Source: Planctomycetota bacterium
Lineage (GTDB): Bacteria > Planctomycetota > UBA8742 > UBA2392
Direction: 5' to 3'
Assembly (NCBI GenBank): GCA_019636195.1
Contig: JAHBYA010000005.1
Location: forward strand, 126,174 to 190,173
Length of the DNA stretch: 64,000 nucleotides
Shown here in pieces: positions 7,606 through 17,683 of the stretch. Every line of letters begins with the position of its first letter. Position 1 is the stretch's first letter. The notes under the pieces were generated by a model. The model was not told the origin of the DNA, made no database searches, and saw nothing but the letters and a program-made list of their open reading frames with translations. The position numbers and the translations under genes were made by a program.

Positions 7606-7640
7606 ATCCGACCTTTCGCGCGCCGGTGTAAAACACCACA

Positions 7641-8894
7641 GTGGCTGAACTGAAACGAACCGTCGGTGTGCCGGGGGCTGTGCTGCTGGGCATGGGCAGC
7701 ATTGTCGGCACGGGCATTTTCGTCAGCATCGGCCTCGCTGCCGATGCTGCGGGGCCCGCCGTGCTGCTGGCGGTACTGATCGCCGCGGGCGTCGCGACGG
7801 CCAATGGTTTGAACAGCGCGCAGCTTGCGGCAAGCCACCCCGTCAGCGGCGGCACCTACGAGTACGGCTATCGCTACCTGACGCCCGCGCTGGGTTTCAC
7901 GGCCGGGTGGCTGTTTCTGTTTGCCAAGACCGCAAGCGCAGCCACGGCGGCGCTGGGCTTCTCGGCGTATCTGGTGCAGGTGCTGGGCTGGCAAGGCCGA
8001 TGGGCGCGCACCGCCGTGGCCCTGCTGGCAGTGGCGCTGCTGACGGCGCTGGTGTTGACGGGCTTGCGCCGCAGCAACTGGCTGAACGCGCTGCTGGTGC
8101 TGCTGGCGTGCGGGGCGCTGCTGCTGTTTGCGGGCGCGGGCGCAGCGCGGGTGCACGCCGGCGCATACGGCCACTTCTTTCGCGGCGGGGGGCCGGGGCT
8201 GCTTGAGGCGACGGCGCTGGCCTTTGTCGCGTACACCGGCTACGGGCGCATCGCGACGATGGGCGAAGAAATCCGAGAGCCCGCCCGCAACATTCCGCGC
8301 GCGATGATCGTGACGCTGGTTGCGTCGGCTCTGCTGTATGCGCTGGTCGCGTTTGTGCTGGTCGGCATGGGCGGGCGCGTCGTGCAGGGTGCGCCGCTGT
8401 CTGCGGCTTCGGCACACAACCCCGCCGTTGCATGGCTCGTAGCCCAGGTCGCGATGGTCGCCATGCTGGGCGTGCTGCTGAACCTGGTGCTCGGGCTCAG
8501 CCGTGTGTGGCTGGCGATGGGCCGCCGCGGCGACATGCCGGCAATACTGGCGCGCGTGAACAAGGCCGGGACAACGCCAAAGCCTGCGGTGGTGCTGACG
8601 GGGGTCACGATCGCGGCGCTGGTGCTGATCGGCGACATCAAGCTGACCTGGAGCTTCAGCGCCTTCACCGTGCTGGTGTACTACGCGGTCACGAACCTCG
8701 CGGCGCTGAAGCTTCCCGCTGACCGGCGGCGCTTTCCGCGCTGGCTTGCTTACGCGGGCCTGGCGGCGTGCCTGTTTCTGGCGTTCTGGGTGGACTGGCG
8801 GGCGTGGACGGCGGCTCTTGCGTTGATCTTCGCGGGGCTGGTCTGGCATCTGCTTGCGCGTTGGGGGGCCGCCGACAGGCTCACTTCGCCTTGA
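7641..8894 (+). CDS. APC-family amino-acid permease
   Basis: 417 residues, almost wholly hydrophobic, about twelve membrane helices. It starts at GTG 7641. The first helix carries the substrate-binding signature of the APC superfamily (GMGSIVGTGIF), and the sixth region has FVAYTGYGRIATMGEEI, also typical. It should import an amino acid or polyamine by proton- or sodium-coupled transport; the substrate cannot be read from sequence. The protein is slightly shorter than the usual 450-500 residues. Its last 14 bases overlap the converging ybeY. Confidence 0.88.
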   Translation: MAELKRTVGVPGAVLLGMGSIVGTGIFVSIGLAADAAGPAVLLAVLIAAGVATANGLNSAQLAASHPVSGGTYEYGYRYLTPALGFTAGWLFLFAKTASAATAALGFSAYLVQVLGWQGRWARTAVALLAVALLTALVLTGLRRSNWLNALLVLLACGALLLFAGAGAARVHAGAYGHFFRGGGPGLLEATALAFVAYTGYGRIATMGEEIREPARNIPRAMIVTLVASALLYALVAFVLVGMGGRVVQGAPLSAASAHNPAVAWLVAQVAMVAMLGVLLNLVLGLSRVWLAMGRRGDMPAILARVNKAGTTPKPAVVLTGVTIAALVLIGDIKLTWSFSAFTVLVYYAVTNLAALKLPADRRRFPRWLAYAGLAACLFLAFWVDWRAWTAALALIFAGLVWHLLARWGAADRLTSP

Positions 8895-9303
8895 ACAGGT
8901 TGCGCAGGACGGACTCTTGCACCTGCCACAGGCGTTTGCGCTGTTGCTCAGTCCGGTCGTCAAAGCCCGCGCAGTGCAGGCAGCCGTGAACGACGTAGCG
9001 GGCAAGCTCTTGTTCAAGGCTTACGTCGTGCAGCTTTGACTGCTGCCGCGCGAAGTCGGGGCAGACAAAAATCTCGATCAGCCGGCCTTCCGGCGTTTGG
9101 CCGTGGTCAAAGCTCAGCACGTCGGTCACATAGTCGTGGCCCAGCGCGTCGCGGTTGAGTGTGCGCATGCGCGCCGCGCCCACCAGCAGCACGCTGACGT
9201 TTGCGCGTTTCAGGCGGCCTTGCAGCGCCGCCCGCGCGGCGCGTGCCAGCAGGCGCACGGGCAATTGCTTGTGCAATGTTGAGTGGACCGCAACGTCGAT
9301 CAT
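8881..9303 (-). CDS. ybeY: Endoribonuclease YbeY (rRNA maturation factor)
   Basis: 140 residues from ATG 9303 (MIDVAVHS); an upstream in-frame ATG at 9333 adds ten unlikely residues. YbeY is a zinc-dependent RNase needed for 16S rRNA 3'-end maturation and ribosome quality control. The family signature H-x3-H-x5-H appears as HGCLHCAGFDD, so the third metal ligand is Asp instead of His. The preceding SFDHGQTPEGRLIEIFVC segment is normal. It lies downstream of xerC on the same strand and is probably co-transcribed with it. Confidence 0.9.
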   Translation of the reverse strand: MIDVAVHSTLHKQLPVRLLARAARAALQGRLKRANVSVLLVGAARMRTLNRDALGHDYVTDVLSFDHGQTPEGRLIEIFVCPDFARQQSKLHDVSLEQELARYVVHGCLHCAGFDDRTEQQRKRLWQVQESVLRNLFKAK

Positions 9304-9354
9304 GCCGCGTTTATCGCCCGTACAGCCGGGCACGCAAGTGCCGGGTGCGGGCGA

Positions 9355-10275
9355 TCAGGCCGACTTCTTGCCGCCGGCGTGGGCGCGCTCGTACACGTCC
9401 AGCATTCGGGCGGTGCTGACGTGCGTATAGACCTGCGTGGTGGCGAGGTGCGCGTGGCCCAGCAGTTCCTGCACGTCGCGCAGGTCGGCGCCGTGGTTCA
9501 GCAGGTGCGTGGCAAAGCTGTGGCGCAGCGTGTGCGGTGTTACGTGGCAGCTCAGCGCCGCCTGCTGCACATAGGCGTCAATCAACCGCCGCACGCTGCG
9601 GTCGGTCAGCTTTGTGCCGCGCTGGTTGATAAAGACGTTTTCCACGCCCGGCGCTATCGCTTGCCCGCGCGCGCGGGGCGGCTTGGCGCGGACGCCGAGC
9701 CACGCCTGCACCGATTCGATGGCGGCTGGGAGCAGGGGAAGGATGCGCTCCTTGCGACCCTTGCCGAACGCCCGCAGGCTTCCTCGGGCGAGGTGGATGT
9801 CTGAGAGTTCAAGCCGTACAAGCTCAGAGACGCGTAGTCCGGTTGCATACAATAACTCCAGGATGGCTTTGTCGCGCACGCCGCTCCAGGTCGCGGTGTC
9901 GGGCGCGGACAGCAGGGCGTTCACCTGCTGCTCGTCCAGAAAGTTGGGCAGGTTGCGCGCCAGCTTTGGCGTGCGCAGCATACGTGCGGGGTTTTCACTG
10001 ATCTCGCCGCGCCGGTGCAGGAAGCGAAACAGGCTGCGCACACTGGCCAGCTTGCGTGCGATCGTGCGGCGCTCATAGCCGTGCTCAGACAGTTGCGCCA
10101 GCCAGGCCCGCAGGTTCAGGTGCTCAACCTGCGCCAGGCCGGTGATCGCGCGGCTGTCACAGAACTCGGCAAACTGCTTCAGGTCGCCGGCGTAGGCGCG
10201 CAGGCTCTGGTCGCTGAAGTTGCGTTCAACGTCCAGGTGCTCCAGAAAGCGCTCAATCGTGGCGCGAATTTCCAT
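9355..10275 (-). CDS. xerC: Tyrosine recombinase XerC-like
   Basis: 306 residues, full length for XerC/XerD. The N-terminal SAM-like DNA-binding domain spans about residues 1-90. The catalytic domain shows the first Arg in YATGLRVSELVRL, the HTLRHSFATHLL box, and the nucleophilic Tyr in ATTQVYTHVS. It resolves chromosome dimers at dif together with its partner recombinase. The pairing with ybeY and absence of phage genes suggest a housekeeping Xer protein and not a mobile-element integrase. Choosing XerC over XerD is a guess. Confidence 0.88.
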   Translation of the reverse strand: MEIRATIERFLEHLDVERNFSDQSLRAYAGDLKQFAEFCDSRAITGLAQVEHLNLRAWLAQLSEHGYERRTIARKLASVRSLFRFLHRRGEISENPARMLRTPKLARNLPNFLDEQQVNALLSAPDTATWSGVRDKAILELLYATGLRVSELVRLELSDIHLARGSLRAFGKGRKERILPLLPAAIESVQAWLGVRAKPPRARGQAIAPGVENVFINQRGTKLTDRSVRRLIDAYVQQAALSCHVTPHTLRHSFATHLLNHGADLRDVQELLGHAHLATTQVYTHVSTARMLDVYERAHAGGKKSA

Positions 10276-10344
10276 GCAGACTCCGACACTTGATCGGCAG
10301 TCCGTCAGTGCAATCTTCAGGAATTCCGGGCGGGCCGAAAACGC

Positions 10345-11094
10345 CTACGCCAGGGGCTTGACGGCCGTCGCCAGGATCACGCCGTGGTAGCGGCGATAAT
10401 CGCTGAACTCGCGATACGCCTGCGTGAAGCGCGCCAGCCGCAAGTCGTCTTCAAAGGCGCTGTGAAAGATCCGTGCCGTGTCCTCGGCGCCTTCGTCGGC
10501 CTCAAGGCCCTTGGGCGTGAAGTAGCTGACCACCGCAAGCTCGTTGCGCACCTCGGCAAAGCCCGCCCCCTCCAGTGCATCCCACCAGCCGCGCACCACC
10601 ATCGGGTGCGCCTCGCCCTGCCACACGTCCGCCAGCGCCGCCTCGCGCTCGGGCGTCGGCGGCTGGCGCCAGCACAGCTCATGGATGCCCAGCCGCCCGC
10701 CGGGTTTCAGTACGCGCAGCAGCTCTTTCAGCGCGGCATCGCGGCGCGCCGTCGGCATGTGCGCGAGCGCGGCCTCAACCATGGCGGCATCGAAGCGTGC
10801 ATTTTCAAAGGGCATGTCTTCGGCTTTGCCGATGCGGGCGGTGCTGCGGCGTTTCAGCGCCGGGTCGTCCTCGGTGACCTTTTCGGACTCGTCGCGCACC
10901 AGCGCCTCGGTGGTGGCTTGCGTGGTCATGCTCACGAACAGCGCGGTGCTGCCGGCGTTGGGCCCGACTACCAGCGCGTGGTCGCCGCCCTTGAGCTCAA
11001 GCATGCGGATCAGCGCGCCCGTGGCATACGCGCCTCCGGGCTTCAGCTCGGTCTTGCCAAGCGATGCTAGAAACCCGGGCAGCGCCTCAGCCAT
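10345..11094 (-). CDS. Class I SAM-dependent methyltransferase
   Basis: 249 residues from ATG 11094. The SAM-binding region is recognisable but divergent: HALVVGPNAGSTALFVSM replaces the usual D-x-G-x-G-x-G. ARIGKAEDMPFENARFDAAM and ELLRVLKPGGRLGIHELCW follow as normal motifs II and III of ubiquinone/menaquinone-type methyltransferases. The C-terminal part is a substrate lid (WWDALEGAGFAEVRNELAVV). The substrate is unknown. It lies 48 bases downstream of maeB on the same strand. Confidence 0.8.
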   Translation of the reverse strand: MAEALPGFLASLGKTELKPGGAYATGALIRMLELKGGDHALVVGPNAGSTALFVSMTTQATTEALVRDESEKVTEDDPALKRRSTARIGKAEDMPFENARFDAAMVEAALAHMPTARRDAALKELLRVLKPGGRLGIHELCWRQPPTPEREAALADVWQGEAHPMVVRGWWDALEGAGFAEVRNELAVVSYFTPKGLEADEGAEDTARIFHSAFEDDLRLARFTQAYREFSDYRRYHGVILATAVKPLA

Positions 11095-11142
11095 GCCGCG
11101 AGTATAGCTTGCACCCCGGACGTACAGCCGCAAACAAGCCCG

Positions 11143-13398
11143 CTACTTCACCGCCGGATACATGCCGCTGCCGGTGGCCAGCACCGGCATCGCCAGCGTG
11201 ACGGCCGCCATGGCCACCGCGTCCTGCACGGTGCTGCCGCGCGGCATCACGTTGGCTGGCCGCTTCAGGCCCAGCAGCAGCGGGCCCAGCGCCGTCGCGT
11301 CGGCGGTGACGCGCACCAGCCGGAAGGCGGCGTTGGCTGTGTCGAGGTCAGGGAAGATCAGCACGTTGGCGGGCTCGGGCCAGCGCTCGGCGTCGATCAC
11401 GTTGCGGAACTCGCCGGGCGAAAGCGCGATGTCGGCCTGCACTTCGCCGATGGCCTGCACGCCGGGGCACTGCTGCTTGAACAGCTCGTAGGCGTTGCGC
11501 ACCTTCTGGGCCTGCGGGTGGCTGTCGGCGCCGAAGTTGTTGTAGCTGATGAAGGCAACGCGCGGGGTAATGCCCAGCGCCAGCACGGCCTCGCTGCACA
11601 GGCGGCCGCAGTCGGCCAGCACCTCGGCGTCGGGGTCAACATTCAGGGTCGTGTCGGCAAAGAACAGCACGCGGTTCGGCAGCACCATGATGTGCATGCC
11701 GATCACGCGCTTGGTGCCGCTGCGTTTGCTTACAAAGCGCAGCACGTTGGGCACCGTCTCGCGGTAAATGCGGTCGGCGGCGCTGAGCATGCCGTCAACC
11801 ATTTGAAGGTCGGTCATCAGGGCCGCAAGCGCGTAGCTGTCCATGGCCTTGTCGGCGAACATGCCCGCGCGTTCCTTGAAACGCTGTTGCAGCACGGCAT
11901 GCGAAGGCGGCTTGGCAGCGTCTATGATCTCGAACTCGCTTTCGCTGAAACCCTTCATGGCGGCGGCGATCTTTTCGCGGTCGCCGATCAGCACCGGCCG
12001 CGCCACGCCGTCACGGATGATCTGGCGCGCCACCGACAGCACGCGCGCGTCGGCGCCGTCGGGCAATGCCAGCCGCTTGCGCAACTCCTGCGCCTTGTGA
12101 ATGGCTACGCTCATGACCGCGCGGCCGGGCTCGGTTTTCACGCGCAGGCGCTCGCGGTATTCATCGACGTTGAGCTTTATGCGCGCGACGCCTGAGTCCA
12201 TGGCTGCCTGCGCGACGGCAGGGGCCACGTAGTACAGCACGCGCGGGTCAAAGGGCGTGGGGATCAGGTAATCACGCCCGAACTTGAGCTTCTTGCCGCC
12301 GTAAGCGCGGCTTACGCTGTCGGGCACTTCGGCCTTGGCAAGGCGGGCCAGTGCTTTGCTGGCCGCGATTTTCATTTCCTCGTTGATCGCGGTCGCGCGC
12401 GTATCCAGCGCCCCGCGGAAAATGAACGGAAAGCCCAGCACGTTGTTGACCTGGTTGGGATAGTCGCTGCGGCCCGTGGCCATGATCACGTCGCTGCGCG
12501 TGGCCATGGCAACGTCGTACTCGATTTCAGGTTCGGGGTTGGCCATCGCAAACACGATCGGGTCGCGGGCCATGGTCTTGAGCGCTTCCGCCTTCAGTGC
12601 GCCCTTGCTGCTGAGACCGTAAAACACGTCGGCGCCTTTCAGCGCGTCATCCAGCGTGCGCGCATCGGTCTTGACGGCAAACGGCTGCTTGACGGGGTTC
12701 AAGTCGGTGCGGCCGCTGTGGATCACGCCCTTGGTGTCGCACAGGATCACGTTCTCGGGCTTCACGCCAAGCTGGATCGCGAACAGCGTGCAGGCAATGC
12801 CGCTGGCGCCGGCGCCGTTGACGACGATGCGGATGTCGCCGATGTTTTTCTGCACCAGCTCAAGGGCGTTCACCAGCGCCGCGCCCGAGATGATGGCTGT
12901 GCCGTGCTGGTCGTCGTGGAAGACGGGGATGTTCATGCGCTCTTTGAGGCGCTTTTCGATCTCAAAGCACTCGGGCGCTTTCACGTCTTCAAGGTTGATG
13001 CCGCCGAAGGTGGGCTCAAGCAGCGCAACCGTGTTGCAGAACTCGTCAATGTCCTCGGTGTTCACTTCGATGTCAAACACGTCGATGTCGGCAAAACGCT
13101 TGAACAGCACGCCCTTGCCTTCCATGACCGGCTTGCTGGCCAACGCGCCGAGGTTGCCGATGCCCAGGATCGCCGTGCCGTTGCTGATCACGGCGACGAG
13201 GTTGCCCTTGCTGGTGTAGCGGTAGGCGTCGTTGGGCTGGCGCGCGATTTCGCGGCAGGGCTCAGCCACGCCGGGCGAGTAAGCCAGGCTCAGGTCGCGC
13301 TGGGTCAGTGTGGGCTTGGTCGGGACGACGGCGATTTTGCCCGGTCGGCCCTTGGCGTGATACTCAAGCGATGCCTTATAGATTTCGTCGTCGGACAT
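11143..13398 (-). CDS. maeB: NADP-dependent malic enzyme with C-terminal phosphotransacetylase-like domain
   Basis: 751 residues from ATG 13398 ([20 protein letters not shown]); the open frame continues upstream but into non-homologous sequence. Residues 1-430 are the malic enzyme, with [16 protein letters not shown] and the dinucleotide fold [17 protein letters not shown]. It decarboxylates malate to pyruvate with NADPH formation. Residues ~430-751 are the phosphotransacetylase-like regulatory domain found in the large MaeB class (SGMYPAVK at the end). The product pyruvate would feed the dehydrogenase complex encoded nearby, a metabolic link that is inference only. Confidence 0.94.
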   Translation of the reverse strand: MSDDEIYKASLEYHAKGRPGKIAVVPTKPTLTQRDLSLAYSPGVAEPCREIARQPNDAYRYTSKGNLVAVISNGTAILGIGNLGALASKPVMEGKGVLFKRFADIDVFDIEVNTEDIDEFCNTVALLEPTFGGINLEDVKAPECFEIEKRLKERMNIPVFHDDQHGTAIISGAALVNALELVQKNIGDIRIVVNGAGASGIACTLFAIQLGVKPENVILCDTKGVIHSGRTDLNPVKQPFAVKTDARTLDDALKGADVFYGLSSKGALKAEALKTMARDPIVFAMANPEPEIEYDVAMATRSDVIMATGRSDYPNQVNNVLGFPFIFRGALDTRATAINEEMKIAASKALARLAKAEVPDSVSRAYGGKKLKFGRDYLIPTPFDPRVLYYVAPAVAQAAMDSGVARIKLNVDEYRERLRVKTEPGRAVMSVAIHKAQELRKRLALPDGADARVLSVARQIIRDGVARPVLIGDREKIAAAMKGFSESEFEIIDAAKPPSHAVLQQRFKERAGMFADKAMDSYALAALMTDLQMVDGMLSAADRIYRETVPNVLRFVSKRSGTKRVIGMHIMVLPNRVLFFADTTLNVDPDAEVLADCGRLCSEAVLALGITPRVAFISYNNFGADSHPQAQKVRNAYELFKQQCPGVQAIGEVQADIALSPGEFRNVIDAERWPEPANVLIFPDLDTANAAFRLVRVTADATALGPLLLGLKRPANVMPRGSTVQDAVAMAAVTLAMPVLATGSGMYPAVK

Positions 13399-13489
13399 GG
13401 CGGCCCTTTCAAGTTGCGCGGGCAGGGTACACCGGGGCCGCGCGTTGTGTAGTCGCCGCGTGCGCGTCCCGTGCACGCCGGAGGTCAAG

Positions 13490-13521
13490 CGAAAGGCCCG
13501 GCCGTTTGGCCGGGCCTTTCG
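13490..13521 (-). terminator. Terminator of the tricorn protease gene
   Basis: CGAAAGGCCCGGCC-GTTT-GGCCGGGCCTTTCG: a 14-pair stem with a four-base loop, 16 bases after the tricorn stop codon. Confidence 0.75.
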
Positions 13522-13536
13522 AATCACGGCAGCCGC

Positions 13537-16536
13537 TTACTCCCAGGGCAGGGCGGGCGGGTCAATAAACTCGCCTTCCTTGGCCGGCTTCTTTGGTTGC
13601 GGCTGCTCGGGTTGGCTGGTGATGGGCGCCTTGCCGCCGTTGCGGATCTTTTCCAGCGCGACCTCAATGCCCTTGGCCAGTTGCGGGTCGCGGCCTGCGC
13701 GGATGTCGGCGGGCGTCATCTGGACTTCAATGTCGGGCGTGCAGCCGTTGTGCTCCTGGTTGGTGCCGTCCCAGTTGAAGAAGCCGCTTCCCGGCAGGCG
13801 CCAGTTGGTGCCGTCGGACAGGCGAATGTCGTTGGTGCCGATCACGGCGCCCGGCGTCTGCACACCGACCACCGTCGCCATGCCAAGCCGCTTCATGGCG
13901 TGCGGCCAGACCTCGGCGTCGCTGTAGCTGCGCTCGTTGATCAGGATGACAATCGGGCGGTCCCAGTACACGGTGGGCTGGTTGATGCGGCGGCCGTCAC
14001 GCAGCTGGATGTAGGCGTAGGGCTTGCGCGAAAGCACGTCGATCAGTTGCTGGTGAATGTTGCCGCCGCCGTTGTCGCGCACGTCAATGATCAGCGCCTT
14101 GGCGGCCTGCACCTGCGGGCTGGCCAGCTCGTTGGTGAAGTTGTTGAGCGCGGTCTGGTTCATGCCGGGGATGTGCACATAGGCCACCTGCCCGCGCGAC
14201 TGCTGGGCGGCGGTCTGCTTGCTGCCCATAACATGCAGTTGGTAGTGGCGCTGGCGGCGCTGCGCAAAGCTTTCGGCGGTCAGCGTAACTTCACGGAAGT
14301 TGTTGCCCTCGGGGTTGTCGGCCACAAACAGGCTGACTTCCTTGCCGACCTTGCCGTCGAGGTGCGCATAGAAGTTGTCGGTCGCGGCCAGTGTCTTGCG
14401 GTCAATGCGGAAGACGTAGTCGCCCTTGCGGATCCAGGCCTTGTCGGCGGGCCCGCCCTTTTCCACGTCCAGCACTTTCAGGCGCAGGCGGTTGCCGGGC
14501 ATGACTTCGGGGTCAAGCTCCATGCCCAGGTAGCCGGTTTCTTCGCGGTTCGCGCGGATGGTGCGGGCGCTGGCGCCGGTGTGGCTGGCGCTGACTTCGC
14601 CGACCATGCGGTTCAGGTAGTACAGGTATTCTTCGCGGCTGCCGCACGACTCAACCAGCGCGCGGTACTTCTTGCCCAGCGCCTCCCAGTCCTTGCCGTG
14701 GAACTTGGCGTCGTAGAAACGCTCGGAGAAGGACTTGTGCGCCTCGTCGAAGGCCTTGAGCATCTCGGCCCTTTCGCTGATGCGCCGCGTGGCTGTGAAG
14801 GGCACAACCCGGCCGGTCTGGATGCCCGCGGGTGTGGGCGTGTACACAAGCCGCCCCTGCGCATCGAGAAACAGGATGTCCTTGCCGTCGGGCGTGAAGT
14901 TGCCGTTGTTGCCCTGCGCGATCACGACTTCGCCGCTGCCGGCAAGGTCGGTCATCACCACTTCCTGCCGGATAAAGGTGCTGCCGCGCGTGACGCGGTT
15001 GAACAGGATGAAGCGGCCGTCCGGGCTCATGACCGGGACTTCTTCAATGTTGGTCGTGCCGTAAACGCGGCGCTGGTTCTTGCCGTCGGCGTCCATGATC
15101 CAGATGTCGGCGCCGTTGGGGTTGCTGCGGCCGCTGTCAAACAGGATGTAGCGGCCGTCCGGTGAAAACGTCGGGTCGTCGTCGTTGGCGGCGTCGGTGG
15201 TCAACTGCACCGCGCTGCCGCCGTCAAGGCGCTTCAGCCACACGTCCTTGTTGCCGCTGCGCACACTGCAGAACACGATGGCTTGCCCGTCCGGGCTCCA
15301 GCACTGAAAGAAGTCGTCGGCGGTGTTGGTCGTGAACTGCCGCAGGTTGCGGCCGCTGCTGTCCATCAGCCAGATGTCGCTGTTGCCGGAGCGGTTGGAG
15401 TAGTAGCTGATGGTGCGGCCATCGGGGCTCAGCTTCGGGTTTTCGTTGGTGAAGCCGTCGTCCGTCAGCTGGGTGGCGGCGCCGCCGTTGGCGTCCATGA
15501 TCCAGATGTCGCCCCCAAGGCTGAACACCACGCGCCGCCCGTCGCTGGAAAGGCCGATGCGGCTGACGCCGTCAGTGAAGCGGCGCTCAACCATGCGGTC
15601 GCCGGTGCTGTCTTCGCGGATTTCAAGCTTCAGCAGCCGGGGCTTGGCGTTCTTGTCCGTCATGTCCAGCGTGTACAGGTAGAACTTCCAGACAAACGTG
15701 ATCATGCTGTCGTCGGGCGCGAAGCTGACGTTGCTGAGGCCGCCTTCGCCCAGGCTGGTGACCTGCTCGCAGGTCTGGGTGGTCGTGTCGCAAAAGAACA
15801 GCTCAAAGCTGCCGTTGACTTCACGCGTGAAGTGCAGGCGCTTGCCGTCGCGGCTGATGCTGGGCTCGCGGGTGTTGCCGCGGTAGTACAGGATTTCTTC
15901 GGCTGGGTCGTCGCCGCGCTGGACGAACAGCCGGTCGTTGGCTGTGCCCTGGTACTCAGCCACCTTGCTGTCGCTGGCGCCGGCCACGTAGTACAGCGTG
16001 GCGCCGTTGTCGGGGGTGCTGACCGAGTGGCCGCCGGTGTAGGTCATGCGCTTGGGCGTACCGCCGGCCAGCGGCACCGACCAGATTTCGGTCTGTGAGG
16101 CGCGGTGCCAGCTCATGGCGCGGGTGCTGGTGAACAGCACGTGCTTGCCGTCGGCGGTGAAGCCGTTGGGCACGTCGGAAGTGAAGTGGTGGGTCAGACG
16201 CCGGGGCGGTCCGCCGTCGATGGGCATGACCCAAAGGTCATAGCTGCCTTCGCGGTCGGAAATGAAGACAATCTGCTTGCCGTCGGGAGTGACCAGCGGG
16301 CGGCTGTCGTAGGCCTCGTGCATGGTCAGGCGGGTGGCGCGACCGCCCGCGGCGGGCACCGACCAGATGTCGCCGTGCAGCGCGAACACCACGGTTTTTT
16401 TGTCCGGCGACAAAGACGGAAAGCGCGCGCCGGGCACGCCGTGGGCGGGGTCCAGCACGGGTTTAGGTTGCGGCTGGCGCTGCGCATTCAACGCGACCGC
16501 AAACAGCACAAGCAAGGCGACGAAGGCTGTCCTCAT
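13537..16536 (-). CDS. Tricorn protease homologue (S41 family), exported
   Basis: 999 residues. An N-terminal export signal (MRTAFVALLVLFAVALNAQ) is followed by two beta-propeller regions of TolB/WD40-like repeats, seen as recurrent SPDGRxIxFxSxRxGxxDIWxM units to about residue 580. A helical segment, a PDZ-like domain near 690-770 and the S41 peptidase domain follow. The catalytic Ser lies in NERSYSDAE at about 870, and IDVRDNGGGN precedes it. Tricorn enzymes degrade oligopeptides; with a signal peptide this one should work outside the cytoplasm, as in other Planctomycetota homologues. It is a single transcription unit ending in the terminator at 13490-13521. Confidence 0.93.
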   Translation of the reverse strand: MRTAFVALLVLFAVALNAQRQPQPKPVLDPAHGVPGARFPSLSPDKKTVVFALHGDIWSVPAAGGRATRLTMHEAYDSRPLVTPDGKQIVFISDREGSYDLWVMPIDGGPPRRLTHHFTSDVPNGFTADGKHVLFTSTRAMSWHRASQTEIWSVPLAGGTPKRMTYTGGHSVSTPDNGATLYYVAGASDSKVAEYQGTANDRLFVQRGDDPAEEILYYRGNTREPSISRDGKRLHFTREVNGSFELFFCDTTTQTCEQVTSLGEGGLSNVSFAPDDSMITFVWKFYLYTLDMTDKNAKPRLLKLEIREDSTGDRMVERRFTDGVSRIGLSSDGRRVVFSLGGDIWIMDANGGAATQLTDDGFTNENPKLSPDGRTISYYSNRSGNSDIWLMDSSGRNLRQFTTNTADDFFQCWSPDGQAIVFCSVRSGNKDVWLKRLDGGSAVQLTTDAANDDDPTFSPDGRYILFDSGRSNPNGADIWIMDADGKNQRRVYGTTNIEEVPVMSPDGRFILFNRVTRGSTFIRQEVVMTDLAGSGEVVIAQGNNGNFTPDGKDILFLDAQGRLVYTPTPAGIQTGRVVPFTATRRISERAEMLKAFDEAHKSFSERFYDAKFHGKDWEALGKKYRALVESCGSREEYLYYLNRMVGEVSASHTGASARTIRANREETGYLGMELDPEVMPGNRLRLKVLDVEKGGPADKAWIRKGDYVFRIDRKTLAATDNFYAHLDGKVGKEVSLFVADNPEGNNFREVTLTAESFAQRRQRHYQLHVMGSKQTAAQQSRGQVAYVHIPGMNQTALNNFTNELASPQVQAAKALIIDVRDNGGGNIHQQLIDVLSRKPYAYIQLRDGRRINQPTVYWDRPIVILINERSYSDAEVWPHAMKRLGMATVVGVQTPGAVIGTNDIRLSDGTNWRLPGSGFFNWDGTNQEHNGCTPDIEVQMTPADIRAGRDPQLAKGIEVALEKIRNGGKAPITSQPEQPQPKKPAKEGEFIDPPALPWE

Positions 16537-16640
16537 GGGACGACTCCCTGTGGGTCAAGCGGGCATGGGCCCGCGGCAATAGAACTTCCGCACGTACGAT
16601 AGATACGGATGGGCCCGCCCGGAAGCGAAGGTTTGCCGGG

Positions 16641-17621
16641 TTAATAACTGACCAGCTTGCGCAGGGCGGCCTCAATCTTGGCCGCATTGGGCAGCATTTC
16701 CTGCTCAAGCTCGGGTGCGTACGGGATCGGGCATTCCAGCGCGCCCATACGCATGACCGGCGCGTCCAGCGCTTCAAAACAGTGCTCGCTGATAAAGCTG
16801 GCAAACTCGCCGGCCACGCTGCCCATCAGGGTCGCTTCGTTGACCACCAGCGCGCGGCTGGTCTTTGTCACGCTGTCGATGATCGCCTGCGTGTCGTAGG
16901 GGCGAAGCGACAGCAGGTCCAGCACTTCAACCTCGACGCCTTCTTTGGCCAGATTCTCTGCGGCGTGCTCGGCGTAATGCACCATGATCCCGAATGTCAC
17001 GACCGTGGCGTCACGGCCCGGCCGCGCGATGCGCGACTTGCCTATTTCAAGTGCTTCAACGTCGCCGACTTCCTGGCGCAGCTTGGGGTCGCGGTACATG
17101 TGCTTGTGTTCAAAGTACAGCACGGGGTTGTCGTCGCGGATGGCGGCCTTGATGGCGGCTTTGGCGTCGCGGGGCGTGCTGGGGCAGATCAGTTTCAGGC
17201 CCGGCACGTTGAGAAACCACGCTTCCATGCAGCCGCTGTGAAAGGGCCCGCCGGAAACTCCGCCGCCCCAGGGCAGGCGCAAGGTCATCGGCACGTTGGG
17301 GCCCCAGCGGTAATGCATCTTGGCGGCGTTGTTGATCAGCTGGTTGAAGCCGCACGCCACAAAGTCGGCAAACTGCATCTCGGCCACGGGGCGCAGGCCG
17401 TACATGGCCGCGCCGATGGCGTTGCCGATGATCGCGGTTTCAGACAGCGGCGTGTCCCAGACACGGTCTTTGCCGAAGTCGTCGATCAAGCCCTTGGTCA
17501 CGCCGAAGGCGCCGCCGTAAACGCCGATGTCCTGGCCCAGCAGAAACACGTCCGGGTCGCGCTGCATTTCTTCGCGCAGGCCCTCGGTGATGGCTTCCAC
17601 AAACGTGATCGGCTTTGCCAT
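16641..17621 (-). CDS. pdhB: 2-oxoacid dehydrogenase E1 beta subunit (pyruvate dehydrogenase type)
   Basis: 326 residues from ATG 17621 (MAKPITFVEAITEGLREEM). Beta subunits of alpha2-beta2 E1 enzymes are this length. Typical blocks are FLLGQDIGVYGGAFGVTKGL, DTPLSETAIIGNAIGAAMYG, MTLRLPWGGGVSGGPFHSG and ALVVNEATLMGSVAGEFAS. With E1 alpha it decarboxylates a 2-oxoacid on thiamine diphosphate and transfers the acyl group to lipoylated E2. The alpha subunit (19824-20918) and E3 (23023-24462) are on the same strand but separated by other genes. A branched-chain-type substrate cannot be excluded. Confidence 0.88.
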   Translation of the reverse strand: MAKPITFVEAITEGLREEMQRDPDVFLLGQDIGVYGGAFGVTKGLIDDFGKDRVWDTPLSETAIIGNAIGAAMYGLRPVAEMQFADFVACGFNQLINNAAKMHYRWGPNVPMTLRLPWGGGVSGGPFHSGCMEAWFLNVPGLKLICPSTPRDAKAAIKAAIRDDNPVLYFEHKHMYRDPKLRQEVGDVEALEIGKSRIARPGRDATVVTFGIMVHYAEHAAENLAKEGVEVEVLDLLSLRPYDTQAIIDSVTKTSRALVVNEATLMGSVAGEFASFISEHCFEALDAPVMRMGALECPIPYAPELEQEMLPNAAKIEAALRKLVSY

Positions 17622-17683
17622 GGCGCGAAGTCTGCAACGCCGCAAGCCAAGGTCAACAGGCAAGCATCAGGCAGGTCGGGCGG

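Noticed and set aside
7320..9017. Long open frame antisense to the permease (and similar long frames at 38177-40081, 54345-55886, 59915-61648)
   Set aside because: Arg/His/Gln- or Ala/Val-rich shadow frames opposite clearly recognisable genes in high-GC DNA.
9355..10275. Integrase of a mobile element
   Set aside because: The protein has Xer length and motifs and sits with ybeY; no attachment sites, phage genes or tRNA are adjacent.
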